Shown here piece after piece: positions 43,622 to 54,184 of a DNA stretch of 64,000 bases (the first letter of the stretch is position 1; the number at the start of each line of letters is the position of its first letter). The notes beneath the pieces were generated by a model, which worked only from the letters and a program-made list of their open reading frames with translations, did not search any database and had not been told where the DNA came from. Source of the DNA: Acanthosepion pharaonis (taxonomy: Eukaryota > Mollusca > Cephalopoda > Sepiida > Sepiidae); the NCBI GenBank assembly GCA_903632075.3, contig CAHIKZ030000957.1, positions 1,710,001-1,774,000 on the forward strand, given 5' to 3'. Position numbers and translations under genes: made by a program.

Positions 43622-43960
43622 GCTTATGGCCATATCACGTTGAAAGACCAGTTCTTGTGCAATCACCGTTTAAGCAAAATTGAGTCTGGTCAGTACTTAA
43701 AAGGGTGACCACTTGACAATTTAGATTGACAGTTTAGATGTGCGGGTTGCATAATGGTTAGCAGCTAGAAATTTGAAATCGGAGAGCCAAGTTCCAATTT
43801 CAGTTGGGTTCCTTATATTCATTTACGTGCAAATACCCTTGGGAAAGGTATGAATCCATCTCTTCTCCCCCAGTTATGGGTTAATTAGTATCAGTTGTAT
43901 GAGTAAGTCATTATTATCTCCAATAAAACTTAAAAAAATATTTTCTGGCTTTCAATAATG
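43622..43960 (+). mobile_element. composite 5S-rRNA/tRNA-headed SINE, copy 2
   Basis: 43622-43716 aligns with nearly the whole first 95 bases of 5S rRNA: GCTTATGGCCATATCACGTT, GAAAGACCAGTTCTTGTGCA, ATCACCGTTTAAGCAAAATT, GAGTCTGGTCAGTACTTAAA, AGGGTGACCACTTG. After 20 bp a tRNA-like head begins (43736: GTGCGGGTTGCATAATGG, B-box-like AGTTCCAATTTC), then the body CCTTATATTCATTTACGTGC and CTTGGGAAAGGTATGAATCC. The same tRNA head and body occur without 5S at 55437-55575. Confidence 0.85.
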
Positions 43961-44027
43961 TGTACATGTTTGATAAAACCTAAAAGAATAAATCCTTCAA
44001 TATGCAGATAACTTAAAACGATTACCT

Positions 44028-44285
44028 GCTATCTCTTCCGCCTCACCTGATATCCTCTTCCGCCTCACATGCTATCCTCTTCCGTCTCACCTAGTGTCCT
44101 CTTCCGCTTCGTCTGCTATCCTCTTCCACCTCACATGATATCCTCTTCCGCTTCACCTGCTATCCCCTTCCACCATATCTGCTATCCTCTTCCGCCTCAC
44201 CTGCTATCCTCCTCCGCTTCACATGCTATCCTCCTCCGCCTCACCTGCTATCCCCTTCCGCCTCATCTGCTATCCTCTTCTGCTG
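44028..44285. repeat. 22-24 bp minisatellite
   Basis: About 11 copies of CACCTGCTATCCTCTTCCGC plus CT, with few changes. The plus strand is pyrimidine-rich. The PPHLLSSSA frame is a translation of the repeat. Confidence 0.92.
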
Positions 44286-44439
44286 CACCGTTTGGAAAAC
44301 ACTGCATTAAAGGATAGCCATCAGTGAGACATCAGGCTAGACAAAATACAACAGAATTAGACTGACAAAAACATTTAAACAAGACGTGGATTTACAAAGT
44401 TTATCTTAGTCTCTAAACTATAATGAAGGCTTCTACTAA

Positions 44440-44800
44440 CGAACTCCCTTCAATTTTTCTTCTGGACATTTGCGATCATGACTCTCCACAATTTCCTATC
44501 CTTCAGAGCTCTTAGTTTATATTGTCTTTTCGTCATCTTTCTCAAAGTCTGTCCGGCCACACAATTACACAAGCTTGTTATGTCAGTTATGCGTTGATTT
44601 TCTCAGTCTTTCTTGCCTTCAGTAGGTCCTGTGAGTGTAAAATTTTCCAAGCCATCTTTCCTCTTGATGTGCCCTAAAATTTTCAATATGTTTCTGATGT
44701 TAAGTAGAAGTGTCCTTCGTGCTTTCATTTTCTCTAAATCTTTGATGTTCTTCGCATGTTCGGTTCATGGGATTCTCAGCATGCCACTAAAACGCAAGAA
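44440..44800 (-). pseudogene. LINE ORF2 C-terminus, third copy of that family
   Basis: Minus strand: NIRNILKILGHIKRKDGLEN, FTLTGPTEGKKD, QRITDITSLCNCVAGQTLRK, LRALKDRKLWRVMIANVQKK. Same protein end as at 8165 and 28440, with one or two stops. Confidence 0.75.
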
Positions 44801-45184
44801 GCTACTGGGTGTGAAAGTGAATGAGAAAAAACTTTAGAAAGATCAGGAAACCCAATCCTAAACAGGATGAAACCTATCTACTCCTACTGAGAAAAATAGA
44901 AATTAAATTCAGATTTTAGGCGGAAATGTTAGAAGTAGACATTTAAAGAAGAATTTAGAAGGAACTGGAAATCAAGTCCTGAACCGGAAACAAAGGATAA
45001 TCTCTACTCGGGTTCAAAGGACTGGGGAAAACTGGGATCCGGATGATAGGCGTTTGTTTTCTGTGTTGGGGAAAACTGCTGTAAATTCGAACTACTAATC
45101 ATATATGGTATTTAAGAATAGATTTGGAGTAGGTTAACATAATTTAGTTTATATATTAAGAAATGGACAAAGTCCGACAATTTA
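44801..45184. other. no recognised gene
   Basis: AT-rich sequence with no feature I can support. Confidence 0.4.
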
Positions 45185-45440
45185 TTTATTAAAGACATTT
45201 TTATGTTTAACGTTCTTTTTTATAGATACAAGTATTTAAGTAAATGCTCTGTTTATAATAAACAGTATTAAATAACATTTACCGGCCTGAATGTCCGAGA
45301 AATTTTCATAGAAAATATTCGTTCTTTGACAGGATTCGAACCTGCATCCTATACGGAACCGTCATTTACGCTGACGTGCCTTACCAATCGGCCACAAAGG
45401 AGCGTTCGGTAGGCAAGGTCGAATTTACTGCTTATAAACT
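45185..45440 (-). mobile_element. tRNA-Leu-type SINE, copy 3
   Basis: Nearly identical to 2191-2450. The head at 45322-45402 (minus) has D-arm GGCCGATTGGTAAGGC, anticodon stem CGTCA/TGACG and the B-box GGTTCGAATCC. Unlike the other two copies, no (TA)n array follows its 3' end. Confidence 0.85.
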
Positions 45441-45844
45441 TCATAATTTAGTTTCCTCAAGGTAGTGTCAGCGTAGACAGCGGATTAAAGAAAAAAATTC
45501 CTCAATCATAAGGACGAATAGAAAAAGAATATCAGGAAAATCTTTGGAACTCGTTTTGTCTGTTCCATCCCATCCGACATATTCATCTGACTTTGCACGA
45601 TCCAATTGTATCCTTTTTGGATCGCTCAAATCGTTTTTAAACTTTCTTTTATGAAAACCACTTTCAGAACATCATCGAAGAGTTTTTTTCAAATGAATGT
45701 TACTCAAAATGTCGCGAAGATCTGCCTCACAAGTGGCACCAAGTCATTGCTATGAATGGCGAATTGAATTAAAATGAGATAATTACATTTTTTTACACAA
45801 AACGAAATTATTCATCACACAATCTGATACATTATATTGATGGT

Positions 45845-46460
45845 TGTACCCTTCAAAACGGTTTAATGGTTAGCAAGCTTGTCTTGCTAGATCATTTACG
45901 ATTGAAAAGTGAGGTCTGTCCTCACTGGGTACCCCATACTTTCGATTTTATGGCACATCTAAGATACGGTTAGAATATCATTTTACTGCTCTTTGGTACA
46001 CTATAATAGTTAACAAGATTATCTCGCTGGATCAATTACGACTGAATAGTGAGTTCGATCCTCACTGAGTACCCCGTACTTTCGGCCTTGTGCCAGATCA
46101 AAACTGTGCTTAGAAAATCGCCATCGTATTGGCTGTTTAGTTCAGATATCTTCCTCGAGGCGGCGAAATGGTTAGCAAGCTTATCATGCTAGGACAATTA
46201 CGACTGAATAGTGAGCGATCCTAACTGGGCACCCCATACTTTCGGCCTTGTACCACATTTTTAAGATACGCTTGGAAATTAATAGAAGGGGAACTTCTAT
46301 CCTCACTGGGTACTTTACACATTCGCTCTTATACCACATCAAAGCTTCGTTTTGGGCAGGTCAACGTGGTTTTACGGTTAACAATCTTATCTGGCTGGAT
46401 CAGTTACGACTGAATAGTGAGTTCGAGGCTCACTGACTGGTCTTATGCCACAGCTACTCT
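45845..46460 (+). repeat. tandem array of tRNA-like SINE units
   Basis: Four units plus one partial, each with an A-box-like TGGTTAGCAAG (45866, 46006, 46168, 46375), the segment TTACGACTGAATA, and a T-arm-like hairpin GTGAGTTCGATCCTCAC, followed by GGGTACCCC.TACTTTCGGC and CTTGTGCCA.ATCAAA. Unit spacing is about 140-165 bp, and 207 bp where a partial unit (46285-46335, T-arm only) intervenes. Units differ by 10-20 per cent by eye. Confidence 0.8.
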
Positions 46461-46983
46461 TAATAAATCACTATAAGACAGAAAGAAACCATAAATTATT
46501 TTTTACGTTTATTCGTTATAAAATGTTCTTCCAAACGGTTCGGTTCATTCTAGCCATCTTGTCATGTTATAAATCTTTCACAAACTCAACGATGGTATAT
46601 TTTTTAAAAAGAAAAACGTAAATATATGTCACGTCGAAAAGAATATAGGATTTTATTATTGAAAAAGTTTTCATAAATTTTAGTGTTTGAAAAATTTGGT
46701 TAAAAATATCCATGCAAGTCCGTTCGTCGCCATTTAATCTATTTATTTACAGCATAATTCCTGAAAACTCATTCGATTTTCTTTCAGACTTAAATCCTAA
46801 TACTTTTTGTAATATTCCATTTATTTTCGTTATGTCTTCATAGAATTATTCATAGAATCATATCAGATTATATTTGTCTCTTTCAGATTGTTATCTCAAT
46901 TCTTTGGTCGATGTGTCTTGTATTTGCAGGATTGTTTACAGAAATATGACCTTATTGATTTTCTTTTTTTTTTTTACTTGCAG
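46461..46983 (+). other. intron 3' part upstream of the phosphodiesterase exon
   Basis: AT-rich non-repetitive sequence ending in a long polypyrimidine tract (about 46954-46977) and the acceptor TTACTTGCAG. Confidence 0.6.
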
Positions 46984-47125
46984 AGTTCGATCGAAATTCT
47001 TTAGTTTGATCGAAGACGACGTGTCTAATATCATGGTCCCCGAGCAAAATAACATAGTCCGCAGCATTTTGATGACAACATGTGACATCGCTGCCATTAC
47101 CAAACCGTGGGAAGTCCAAAGACAG
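46984..47125 (+). CDS. internal exon of a class I cyclic nucleotide phosphodiesterase (PDE5/6/11 type)
   Basis: 142 bp bounded by TTACTTGCAG and the donor GTAAGG. The frame enters in phase 2 (the first A completes a codon) and leaves in phase 0. The protein reads VRSKFFSLIEDDVSNIMVPE then QNNIVRSILMTTCDIAAITK and PWEVQRQ. MTTCDIAAITKPW matches the segment MTACDLSAITKPW that runs through PDE5/6/11 catalytic domains. The Asp is the metal-coordinating residue of the active site and is kept. These enzymes hydrolyse cGMP (PDE11 also cAMP) in the cytosol or at membranes. WEVQRQ is intermediate between PDE6 and PDE11, so the exact paralogue is open. No flanking exon is visible, so introns on both sides must be long. 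Codon use and lack of stops contrast with all surrounding frames. Confidence 0.9.
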
Positions 47126-47244
47126 GTAAGGCTTTAACCCATTCTTGATCGTTTAACGTTAAGAAAATACTCGAAGACTACACAATATTTCGGTTTCAGG
47201 CGATATGCAGAATCTTTACACACACAAATGCACAAAACACACAC

Positions 47245-47353
<109 letters not shown>

Positions 47354-47445
47354 TGGTTGGATAGATGTGAGTTTGTTAGCTCCATCTCTGATATTGAGCG
47401 CTTTCTAATAAGTACCGCGCATATAATATATAAATAATTATACAT

Positions 47446-47473
47446 ATATATATATATATTTTATATACACTTT

Positions 47474-47561
<88 letters not shown>

Positions 47562-47569
47562 CCTATACT

Positions 47570-47601
<32 letters not shown>

Positions 47602-47612
47602 CAAGTATAGGA
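47446..47612. repeat. (TA)n arrays with inverted flanks
   Basis: A TA run (47477-47559) is followed by AATCCTATACTTGT, a second TA run (47577-47600) and ACAAGTATAGGATT. The two 14-mers are perfect reverse complements around the second run. Confidence 0.95.
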
Positions 47613-48110
47613 TTGGTGATACGGAAACGGGATAAATAAACAAAAATACTATTCCTAAAATAGTGCTCCATACAGAGTTGGGTAAATATAATTTATTTGA
47701 AAATTATGATACAAATGTGTTATAAAATCGTTGCAAAAATAGTCATTTTGTTTCAACACTTCTCCGTGTCTTATCATGTGATGGTTTTCAATGTTCCGTT
47801 GTATACATACTGAAAAATTCATTTTGAGTTCATTTGATGTAGGATAAAAAAAAAAATGTATATTTTTATTTAATCCCCCACCGATATATTCCCAATAGGT
47901 TTTGATTTTCTTCTCCTCCTCCTCCTTCTCCTCCTCCCCTTTTCCTCCTCATCTTCTACCACACCTCACATTTTGCGCTCATTCATTTTTTTTTTTAAAA
48001 TATAACTTTATTTTAAAAACTAAAGCGTTGGGAAACCAATTGACGGAAATCGCCTAAAGATATCGAAAGGTAGTAACCAAGGTAGTGGAATCGTCTGATT
48101 TCGTAATTTT
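47613..48110. other. no recognised gene
   Basis: Includes a CTCCTC-rich pyrimidine patch at 47910-47955. Nothing coding. Confidence 0.4.
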
Positions 48111-48111
48111 C

Positions 48112-48113
<2 letters not shown>

Positions 48114-48204
<91 letters not shown>

Positions 48205-48340
48205 GTGTGTGTAAATATACCTAGGTAGAGTGTATCTGTAAAAGAGACAAAATGAATAAAAATCATAAGCGTTAACCTATACTTACATATTACGTTACGT
48301 TCTCTGACAGACTTTATCAAGGTAATATATACTAATGTCT

Positions 48341-48402
<62 letters not shown>
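48114..48402. repeat. two long (TA)n arrays
   Basis: TA runs at 48114-48188 (continuing as (TG)n to 48212) and 48341-48402. About 130 bp of unassigned sequence lies between them. Confidence 0.97.
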
Positions 48403-48405
<3 letters not shown>

Positions 48406-48598
48406 GAAATGGTTGACAATTATTTTTAATACATTTTATCTATATAAAGAATGTATAAATATAAAATGTCTTAAATATATATATATATATTAAAAACAGT
48501 ATTGGGAATGATACATATTTTTATATATCAAGATCAGTATTATTGGGGAATTTGTATGATAAAGTGGAAAAGGTTTACTTGTGAATATTTTGCATTTT

Positions 48599-48603
<5 letters not shown>

Positions 48604-48641
<38 letters not shown>

Positions 48642-48760
48642 GTCATACACAGACAGACTGTTTCGCTGCATCACAGCTCATCAGTGTGGATAGACATCAG
48701 CTCGCTTCAAGCCGGGACCGAAACCAGACCAGCAGAGAGAAAGGATAATTTTTGCGTATC
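48604..48760 (-). mobile_element. hammerhead SINE, second subfamily
   Basis: On the minus strand: a B-box-like GGTTTCGGTCCCGG (about 48712-48725), a 25-bp linker, the hammerhead (48690 down to 48641), then GACGACA and a (TA)n tail (48639 down to 48604). The architecture parallels 3501-3650. An A-box is not obvious. Confidence 0.6.
48641..48692 (-). ncRNA. hammerhead ribozyme copy 4, complete core
   Basis: Minus strand: stem I CACA (48685-48688), core CTGATGA (48678-48684), stem II GCTG, loop TGATG, CAGC, core GAAAC (48660-48664), stem III loop AGTCT, triplet GTC (48652-48654), stem I TGTG (48648-48651). All conserved positions are present. Stem I and II sequences differ from copies 1-3 but still pair. 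It is the best candidate in the window for an active ribozyme. Confidence 0.85.
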
Positions 48761-48876
48761 TATTGTTTTTAAAAACACGCCAGTGACTTGAGCACTCAAT
48801 CCGTTGTGAGTCTTGCATTATTAGCAGTAATAGTCACTGTGTACAAATTCTTGCTTTCTCCTCACAGTGCTCGATG

Positions 48877-48900
48877 TATGTGTGTGTGTGTGTATGTGTG

Positions 48901-48964
<64 letters not shown>
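48877..48964. repeat. (TG)n array
   Basis: TG run of about 88 bp with single TA and CG interruptions. Confidence 0.97.
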
Positions 48965-48967
<3 letters not shown>

Positions 48968-49015
48968 ATAGACAACGAAAACTTATTGCCGAGGTGAATC
49001 GAAGAGAGAAAGCCT

Positions 49016-49560
49016 TTGATCATTATGGCTGATGCTAACCACTTTAAGAGTGACTCGTTACGCCTTTTCGGGCTTATATTCTTGGCTGACGTGAAGTGGA
49101 AAGATTATATTGAATCAATTATCAGGTCTGTTGCTAAGAAAATTGGTCCACTCTCTCGTGCTAGACATCTCCTGAATCTATCTTTCATATTTATAAGTCT
49201 AGCATTCGTCCTGCCTAGATCATTGCTGCCGCATAGGGTCCGGTGCACCCGCTCTCTATATAGAGATTCTTGATAAAATTCAGAGAAAAATCTGCAATAT
49301 TATTGGTACTGACCTGGTATCTCGGCTTCACTTACTCATTGCCGTAATGTAGCTTCTTTTTTTAAAATACTTTTATGGTAATTTTTCGGATTAACAGTTC
49401 GCTCTACGAACCCTCGTTGTCACTTTTGGGATGTCAGTGAATACTCGTTGTCACTTTCGTAATGCTCGTTGTAGTAGAGACTTTATAATTGCAGATACAA
49501 CTATAGTAACGCCGTTGAACAATGCTGATGTCAGACGCTTTCGAATAACACTCGCACTAA
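49016..49560 (+). pseudogene. LINE ORF2 connection-to-C-terminus, decayed
   Basis: Plus strand: FKSDSLRLFGLIFLADVKWK, DYIESIIRSVAKKIGPLSRA, RHLLNLSFIFI, then after a frameshift ILDKIQRKICNIIGTDLVSR, LHLLI.., and CRNVASFF. These are the landmarks upstream of the segment seen at 41515-42060. Multiple frameshifts. Confidence 0.75.
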
Positions 49561-49924
49561 TCGTACTTGCTCGATAATACTGGCTCGAAAAGTCACCACC
49601 GAATAGTGATCAGTATAGAGAATAGTGTAGAGAATAGCGATTCATATAGTAATAAAGAATAGACTGACTAGAAATAGCGACCAATTAGACGTCACGCGAC
49701 TTCCTACATATATACGTTGCGTCTATGGTCACGTGGTCTATTTATTTCAATAATGAGATCACCTGTATTTGATCTATGTTCAAACACAAGTGTCGGCAGC
49801 GACACTTTATTTCAATATAACACTATATTATCTAAGATTTATAAATTTAATCGCAGTACTAGATTGGTGGCAAGATGTCATCAATTTACAGTTCAGTTGG
49901 ATAGATGTAAGCGTAGGTTCTGTC

Positions 49925-50117
49925 TATATTGCTGAGATAAGGTATTATGTACACTATTTACATTATTCGGACTATTGTCCTCATCTTTGTCGCCATATTT
50001 ATTACGTTTCGGCCTTTCAGTATCTGTCTATATTTCTGAGATGAGGTATTATGTACACTATTTACATTATTCGTACTATTGTCCTCATCTTTGTCGACAT
50101 ATTTATTACAACGTTGA
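49925..50117 (-). mobile_element. SINE family H, two antisense tails in tandem
   Basis: Two direct copies of the antisense tail (about 49930-50028 and 50030-50117), each GAGGTATTATGTACACTAT..GTCCTCATCTTTGTCG. The first ends in ATTACGTTTCGGCC plus TTTCAG, so it stops inside the hammerhead-like segment. Confidence 0.7.
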
Positions 50118-50235
50118 ACCAGTAATAAGGAGTGTCAGAGTAAAGCGATAATAACAACAAAAAATGCAATATGAACTCTGGCAAAAATGCTTGCTGAAGA
50201 TATTAGGTTTATAATACCCAGAAATTCATACACAG

Positions 50236-50480
50236 ATGTCCTCAAGGACACATGACACAGTGGATAAAGGACCCAAAGAGTTGTGAGTTCAATACTGGTT
50301 AAGGCGGTGGAGAACTTGGCGAGAGGAATTAAGAGGAGATAACTGACATGGCATTGAATTAGAACAGTCTACCCCAGTGAGCGAAATAAAGGGTTCAGTT
50401 CGACATTCCAACCAACTGAAGAAGACCGAAGCGTACAACGGTGGAAATGTAATAAATATGGCGACAAAGAAAGGACAGCA
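50236..50480 (+). mobile_element. SINE family H, sense copy
   Basis: GACACATGACACAGTGGATA head, TTGTGAGTTCAATACTGG (B-box-like), AAGGCGGTGGAGAACTTGG, AACAGTCTACCCCAGTGAGC, CTGAAGAAGACCG..GGTGGAAATG, then the tail. The middle of the head is deleted. Confidence 0.7.
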
Positions 50481-51124
50481 GTGTAACCGTAGGTTATATG
50501 CTGACAAATTCTTTTCTCGCATTTGTGGAACTCTCAATTTTGAAACCGTATTCAGAAAATTAAAAACATCCCTACCACACACTGACACATACACAGAACG
50601 CACACACTCAACTAAGCTGAAAATCTGAGAATATATATGTATGTATGTATTGTACATATTGTATATATATGTATGTATGTCTTGTATATTAAAAACGGCA
50701 GACAAGTTGCTAAGTTTGTGTCCGAACAACTATTTTCTTTTTTGGACTCAGAGTATGTAGAAACTGCCCAAATGTTCTATAATTCCGTGCCCTTTCGGCT
50801 ATAAGTTTAGCCAGCATCAAGTATGATTTTATTTTTTCACTTTAATTGGGTGTGTGTATTGTGTGTATGTTTTTAATGTTAAGATGTTTTATTTTCTGAA
50901 AACAGTTATCATATTCTGGCCGTGTTCGTAGTTAATATTGTTAAGTGTTGGCTTTTTTCTTTTTTCTTATTAAGGCTTCCATTATTTTTAATCTTTTTTT
51001 TTAATATGAAAGCGGTTATTTGTATTTTCTACTAGTATGTTTCGGCTGGAGTCTGGTAAGTTTCCGTGAGTGCTTAAATGGATTCTAATGGAGATGTGGT
51101 CAGATAGGTGTAACTTAAGGCGTC
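50481..51124. other. no recognised gene
   Basis: Unassigned sequence with short GTATGTAT runs near 50635-50680. Confidence 0.4.
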
Positions 51125-51126
51125 CG

Positions 51127-51128
<2 letters not shown>

Positions 51129-51186
<58 letters not shown>

Positions 51187-51330
51187 CATATCTCTTCTGT
51201 TGCACAATATGCACTTAATCCAACAAAATTATGAAAATTATACTGATTATTATGCATAAAAACAAAGTATTTAGATTTACTACATGAAGACCACAAGCTG
51301 GCTATCCTGAGTAATTACTGATGACACGTC

Positions 51331-51371
<41 letters not shown>
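51129..51371. repeat. two (TA)n arrays
   Basis: TA runs at 51129-51183 and 51335-51371. The sequence between them shows no feature. Confidence 0.95.
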
Positions 51372-51375
<4 letters not shown>

Positions 51376-51698
51376 TATGTATATTTATTTATTTATATAT
51401 AGAGTGGCTGCAGACGTCTGCTCAGGTACATTTGTGTTTGTTCAAAGCCTACATTGGCCACTTGTGGTAAATAGTGCAACTGACCGGACCTTAAATACAG
51501 TTTCTCGGAGAGAGCGTGTTATCTAGCGTGATCAAGAGTCTGAACAAGGCCAGCACACTCAAGCCCTCGATCACGATTCTAACTCCCTAAGGTTTACGTC
51601 TACCCAATTTAATTCAAAAGGCTTGGGTCAACCCGTTATATGATTATCCGTCAGCACGCTGGAGTTGCCTGATAACATGAAGAAGTTCCATTCCTGAC

Positions 51699-51799
<101 letters not shown>

Positions 51800-51861
51800 C
51801 TGAAAAAGACAATAGCATAGCAAGGAATATCTGTGAACGTCGCCACGAAAGGAATGTTGGA

Positions 51862-51890
51862 AAAGCCGTTTTGAGTTTGCTCAAAATGGC
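51862..51890. repeat. small hairpin
   Basis: AGCCGTTTTGAG and CTCAAAATGGCT are reverse complements with one mismatch, around a TTTG loop. On the minus strand GAAGAAGCCATTTTGAG..GGC recalls the CTGAAGAAGGCC stem of SINE family H, but GAAAC is missing. Confidence 0.5.
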
Positions 51891-52359
51891 TTCTTCTGAT
51901 GAAAATAATTCTCTTTCATATCAATAACATCGTAAGAGCACTCAAATTGTAATAAACATGAAAATGCCAAATAAAAACCTAATATCTGAGGTAAATATAG
52001 AATCCATTTAGGATGTTATTTTTGTTTCCGTATTATCGATTGTTCGATCAAATATCTAAAAATAGAGATGTGCTTTTTATCATGTTGAGAGTGTCTATGC
52101 ACTTCCGTCCAACAATTGAGTCTCTTTTATTTTTAAATTTCCGGTTCTCGTTTCGTCTCAATATGAATTCTCAGATTCACATCTTATGGTTTTTAGATTG
52201 CAGAAATATTGCTTTACATGGTGCGCCTGATTCTATTGTTGCATGTCTCTGGGAATTAATAATGAAAGTTAAACAAGCCTCTACCCGATCAAATACATAC
52301 ATACAACAAAAAATATAAAGTAAAAAAAAATTGTCAGAACTATTTTATTTCCGTTAATA

Positions 52360-52690
52360 CTCGGTGATTTATAGCGACTGACGAGGATACTGACCCAGAA
52401 CATTGCGATAAAAAAAGAATAAAAATAAAATAATAATATAAATGAAGCGTGAATTGAGCCAGAGTGTTGGGATAAAAAGCAACAATAATAAGATGGAATA
52501 AAACTAGTAATAAAATAATAGTAATAATGAAGAGTGTATAGAACCAGAGTGTTAGGATAAAAAGCAACAATAATAAGATGGAATAAAACTAGTAATAAAA
52601 TAATAGTAATAATGAAGTGTGTATTGAACCAGAGTGTCGGAATAAAAAGCAACAATAATAATGTGGAATAGTAATAAAATTATAGTAATA
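52360..52690. repeat. 84-86 bp tandem repeat, about 3.5 copies
   Basis: Units contain AACCAGAGTGTTGGGATAAA, AAGCAACAATAATAAGATGG and AATAAAACTAGTAATAAAAT. The unit start recurs at 52444, 52530 and 52614. The YYYYFITSF frames are translations of the repeat. Confidence 0.9.
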
Positions 52691-54184
52691 TTGACGATAT
52701 TAACAGAATTTGTTCGTCGAGATCGAGGAAAACATTTCCCGTTCGAAAACTGATCAAGCCGTTGTTAACTTGATACTTCATGACAGACGGAATGAATATT
52801 ACTTGGCGTCTTTAGTACTGAAGAGATCTTGTTTAATACATACATAATAGATCTCTTCTGAGCTAAATGGATTTAAAGAGGTATAATCAATATAAATTCT
52901 GTCGACTTTGATAGTAAGGTAATCTCAATGAGATAACAATGACATCTCCCAATCTACCCATTTTCAATAGTAAGCATTCTGTACAAAAGGCGCCTAATTA
53001 CAAAGGTTTTAGCAGAATAAAACTTCTCCAGTTGATATTCGGCGTTGTCTACTCGATATTTATTGCTAAAAAATACAGCAATTGTGGCACAAGGCCAACA
53101 AGAAGGGTTAAAGCTGGTCGTCACTATCTTATGCCGAGGAAAACCGATTCACGACCCAATTATTCGTTACAATTTAAACATTCACCATAAAATCTCTTCC
53201 GACATCATTCACTCCTCCATACACCACAATACCGAGGACACAAAGTGGGTACCTATAACAACACACGATGGCATCAAAATTTACGTATATACAATTCTAT
53301 ACAAAATTTATCGATGATAGCCAATGAGTGGGGTGGGGAATGAACCAACTAGTATATAAGAAAATACGAAAATTAAAAATAATTGATGTTATTAGGACCC
53401 CCTCGAATGCTCAAAAGTAATGAGAAAGACTGTTGTATTCTGTCTACAGACAAAATGAAGAAGCCCCCTTGCTATGGGAGAAGGGAAAATAAATACGAAC
53501 ATAGGGAAAGAAAAATAACGGAACCAGTCGAGATGAAAAAAAGGGGCCAAAAAACAAACTGGGGAGGTTGGGAATCACGGCTTGGGTCATAACCACACAT
53601 AAAACCGGGAACAGGCGAGGAAAAATTCTTACACACATTAACTCGGTACACAATAATGGTCTATCCTATCCAGTGTGAGGGCTCCTTAGGAAACTAACCC
53701 GATGTGTCTTAGGGAGACTTAAAAAAAAGAAGATCAAGTCTAGCCCCGTTGACGAGAACCAAATAAAGATCAGAACTTGGTTATTTTATCCGAGTATTGA
53801 AAACGTAACATCAAAGTTATCAGGTTGAAAATGCACTAGAAATCTTTCTAATCTCACGGTTACAGTGAGAAAAGTGAATTGCTTGACGTGTTGTATAAAG
53901 AGATAGAAAATTTGTGTGTTTGTATATCTGGTGTACTTTTGTTAATGGATGTCCTGAATTACTGTGATTATAATTGCTGTCATATTCAGAATATCATGAA
54001 CAAAATTCTATTCATTATACGTTATTGATGAAGTTTTACATTAGCGTGTCTTCAGCTATAATGACAAAGATATCTGACGAGAATAAAGTGAATTGTCATT
54101 CGATATTCATAAATCTAAATCCTCTAATCTTCCGCTTATTTTGAGAAACTTTTAGTTTTATTTCTTCGTTTTTTCTATTCATAC
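52691..54184. other. no recognised gene
   Basis: The longest microsatellite-free, repeat-poor stretch in the right half. Short frames at 52939-53190, 53045-53317 and 53383-53592 show no motif I recognise. CAATTGTGGCACAAGG at 53076 recalls the antisense of CCTTGTGCCA in the 45845 array. Confidence 0.4.

Noticed and set aside
43622..43716. Functional 5S rRNA gene
   Set aside because: Too many substitutions in the stems, no 3' half, and directly fused to a SINE head and body. It is a 5S-derived repeat.
45322..45402. Functional tRNA-Leu gene on the minus strand
   Set aside because: The cloverleaf is fair, but the anticodon loop lacks the invariant U33, the copy at 2191 shares the SINE body and flanks, and no pol III terminator follows the acceptor stem.
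51862..51890. Transcription terminator hairpin
   Set aside because: No U-tract follows on either strand and the context is not bacterial; it looks like part of a dispersed repeat.
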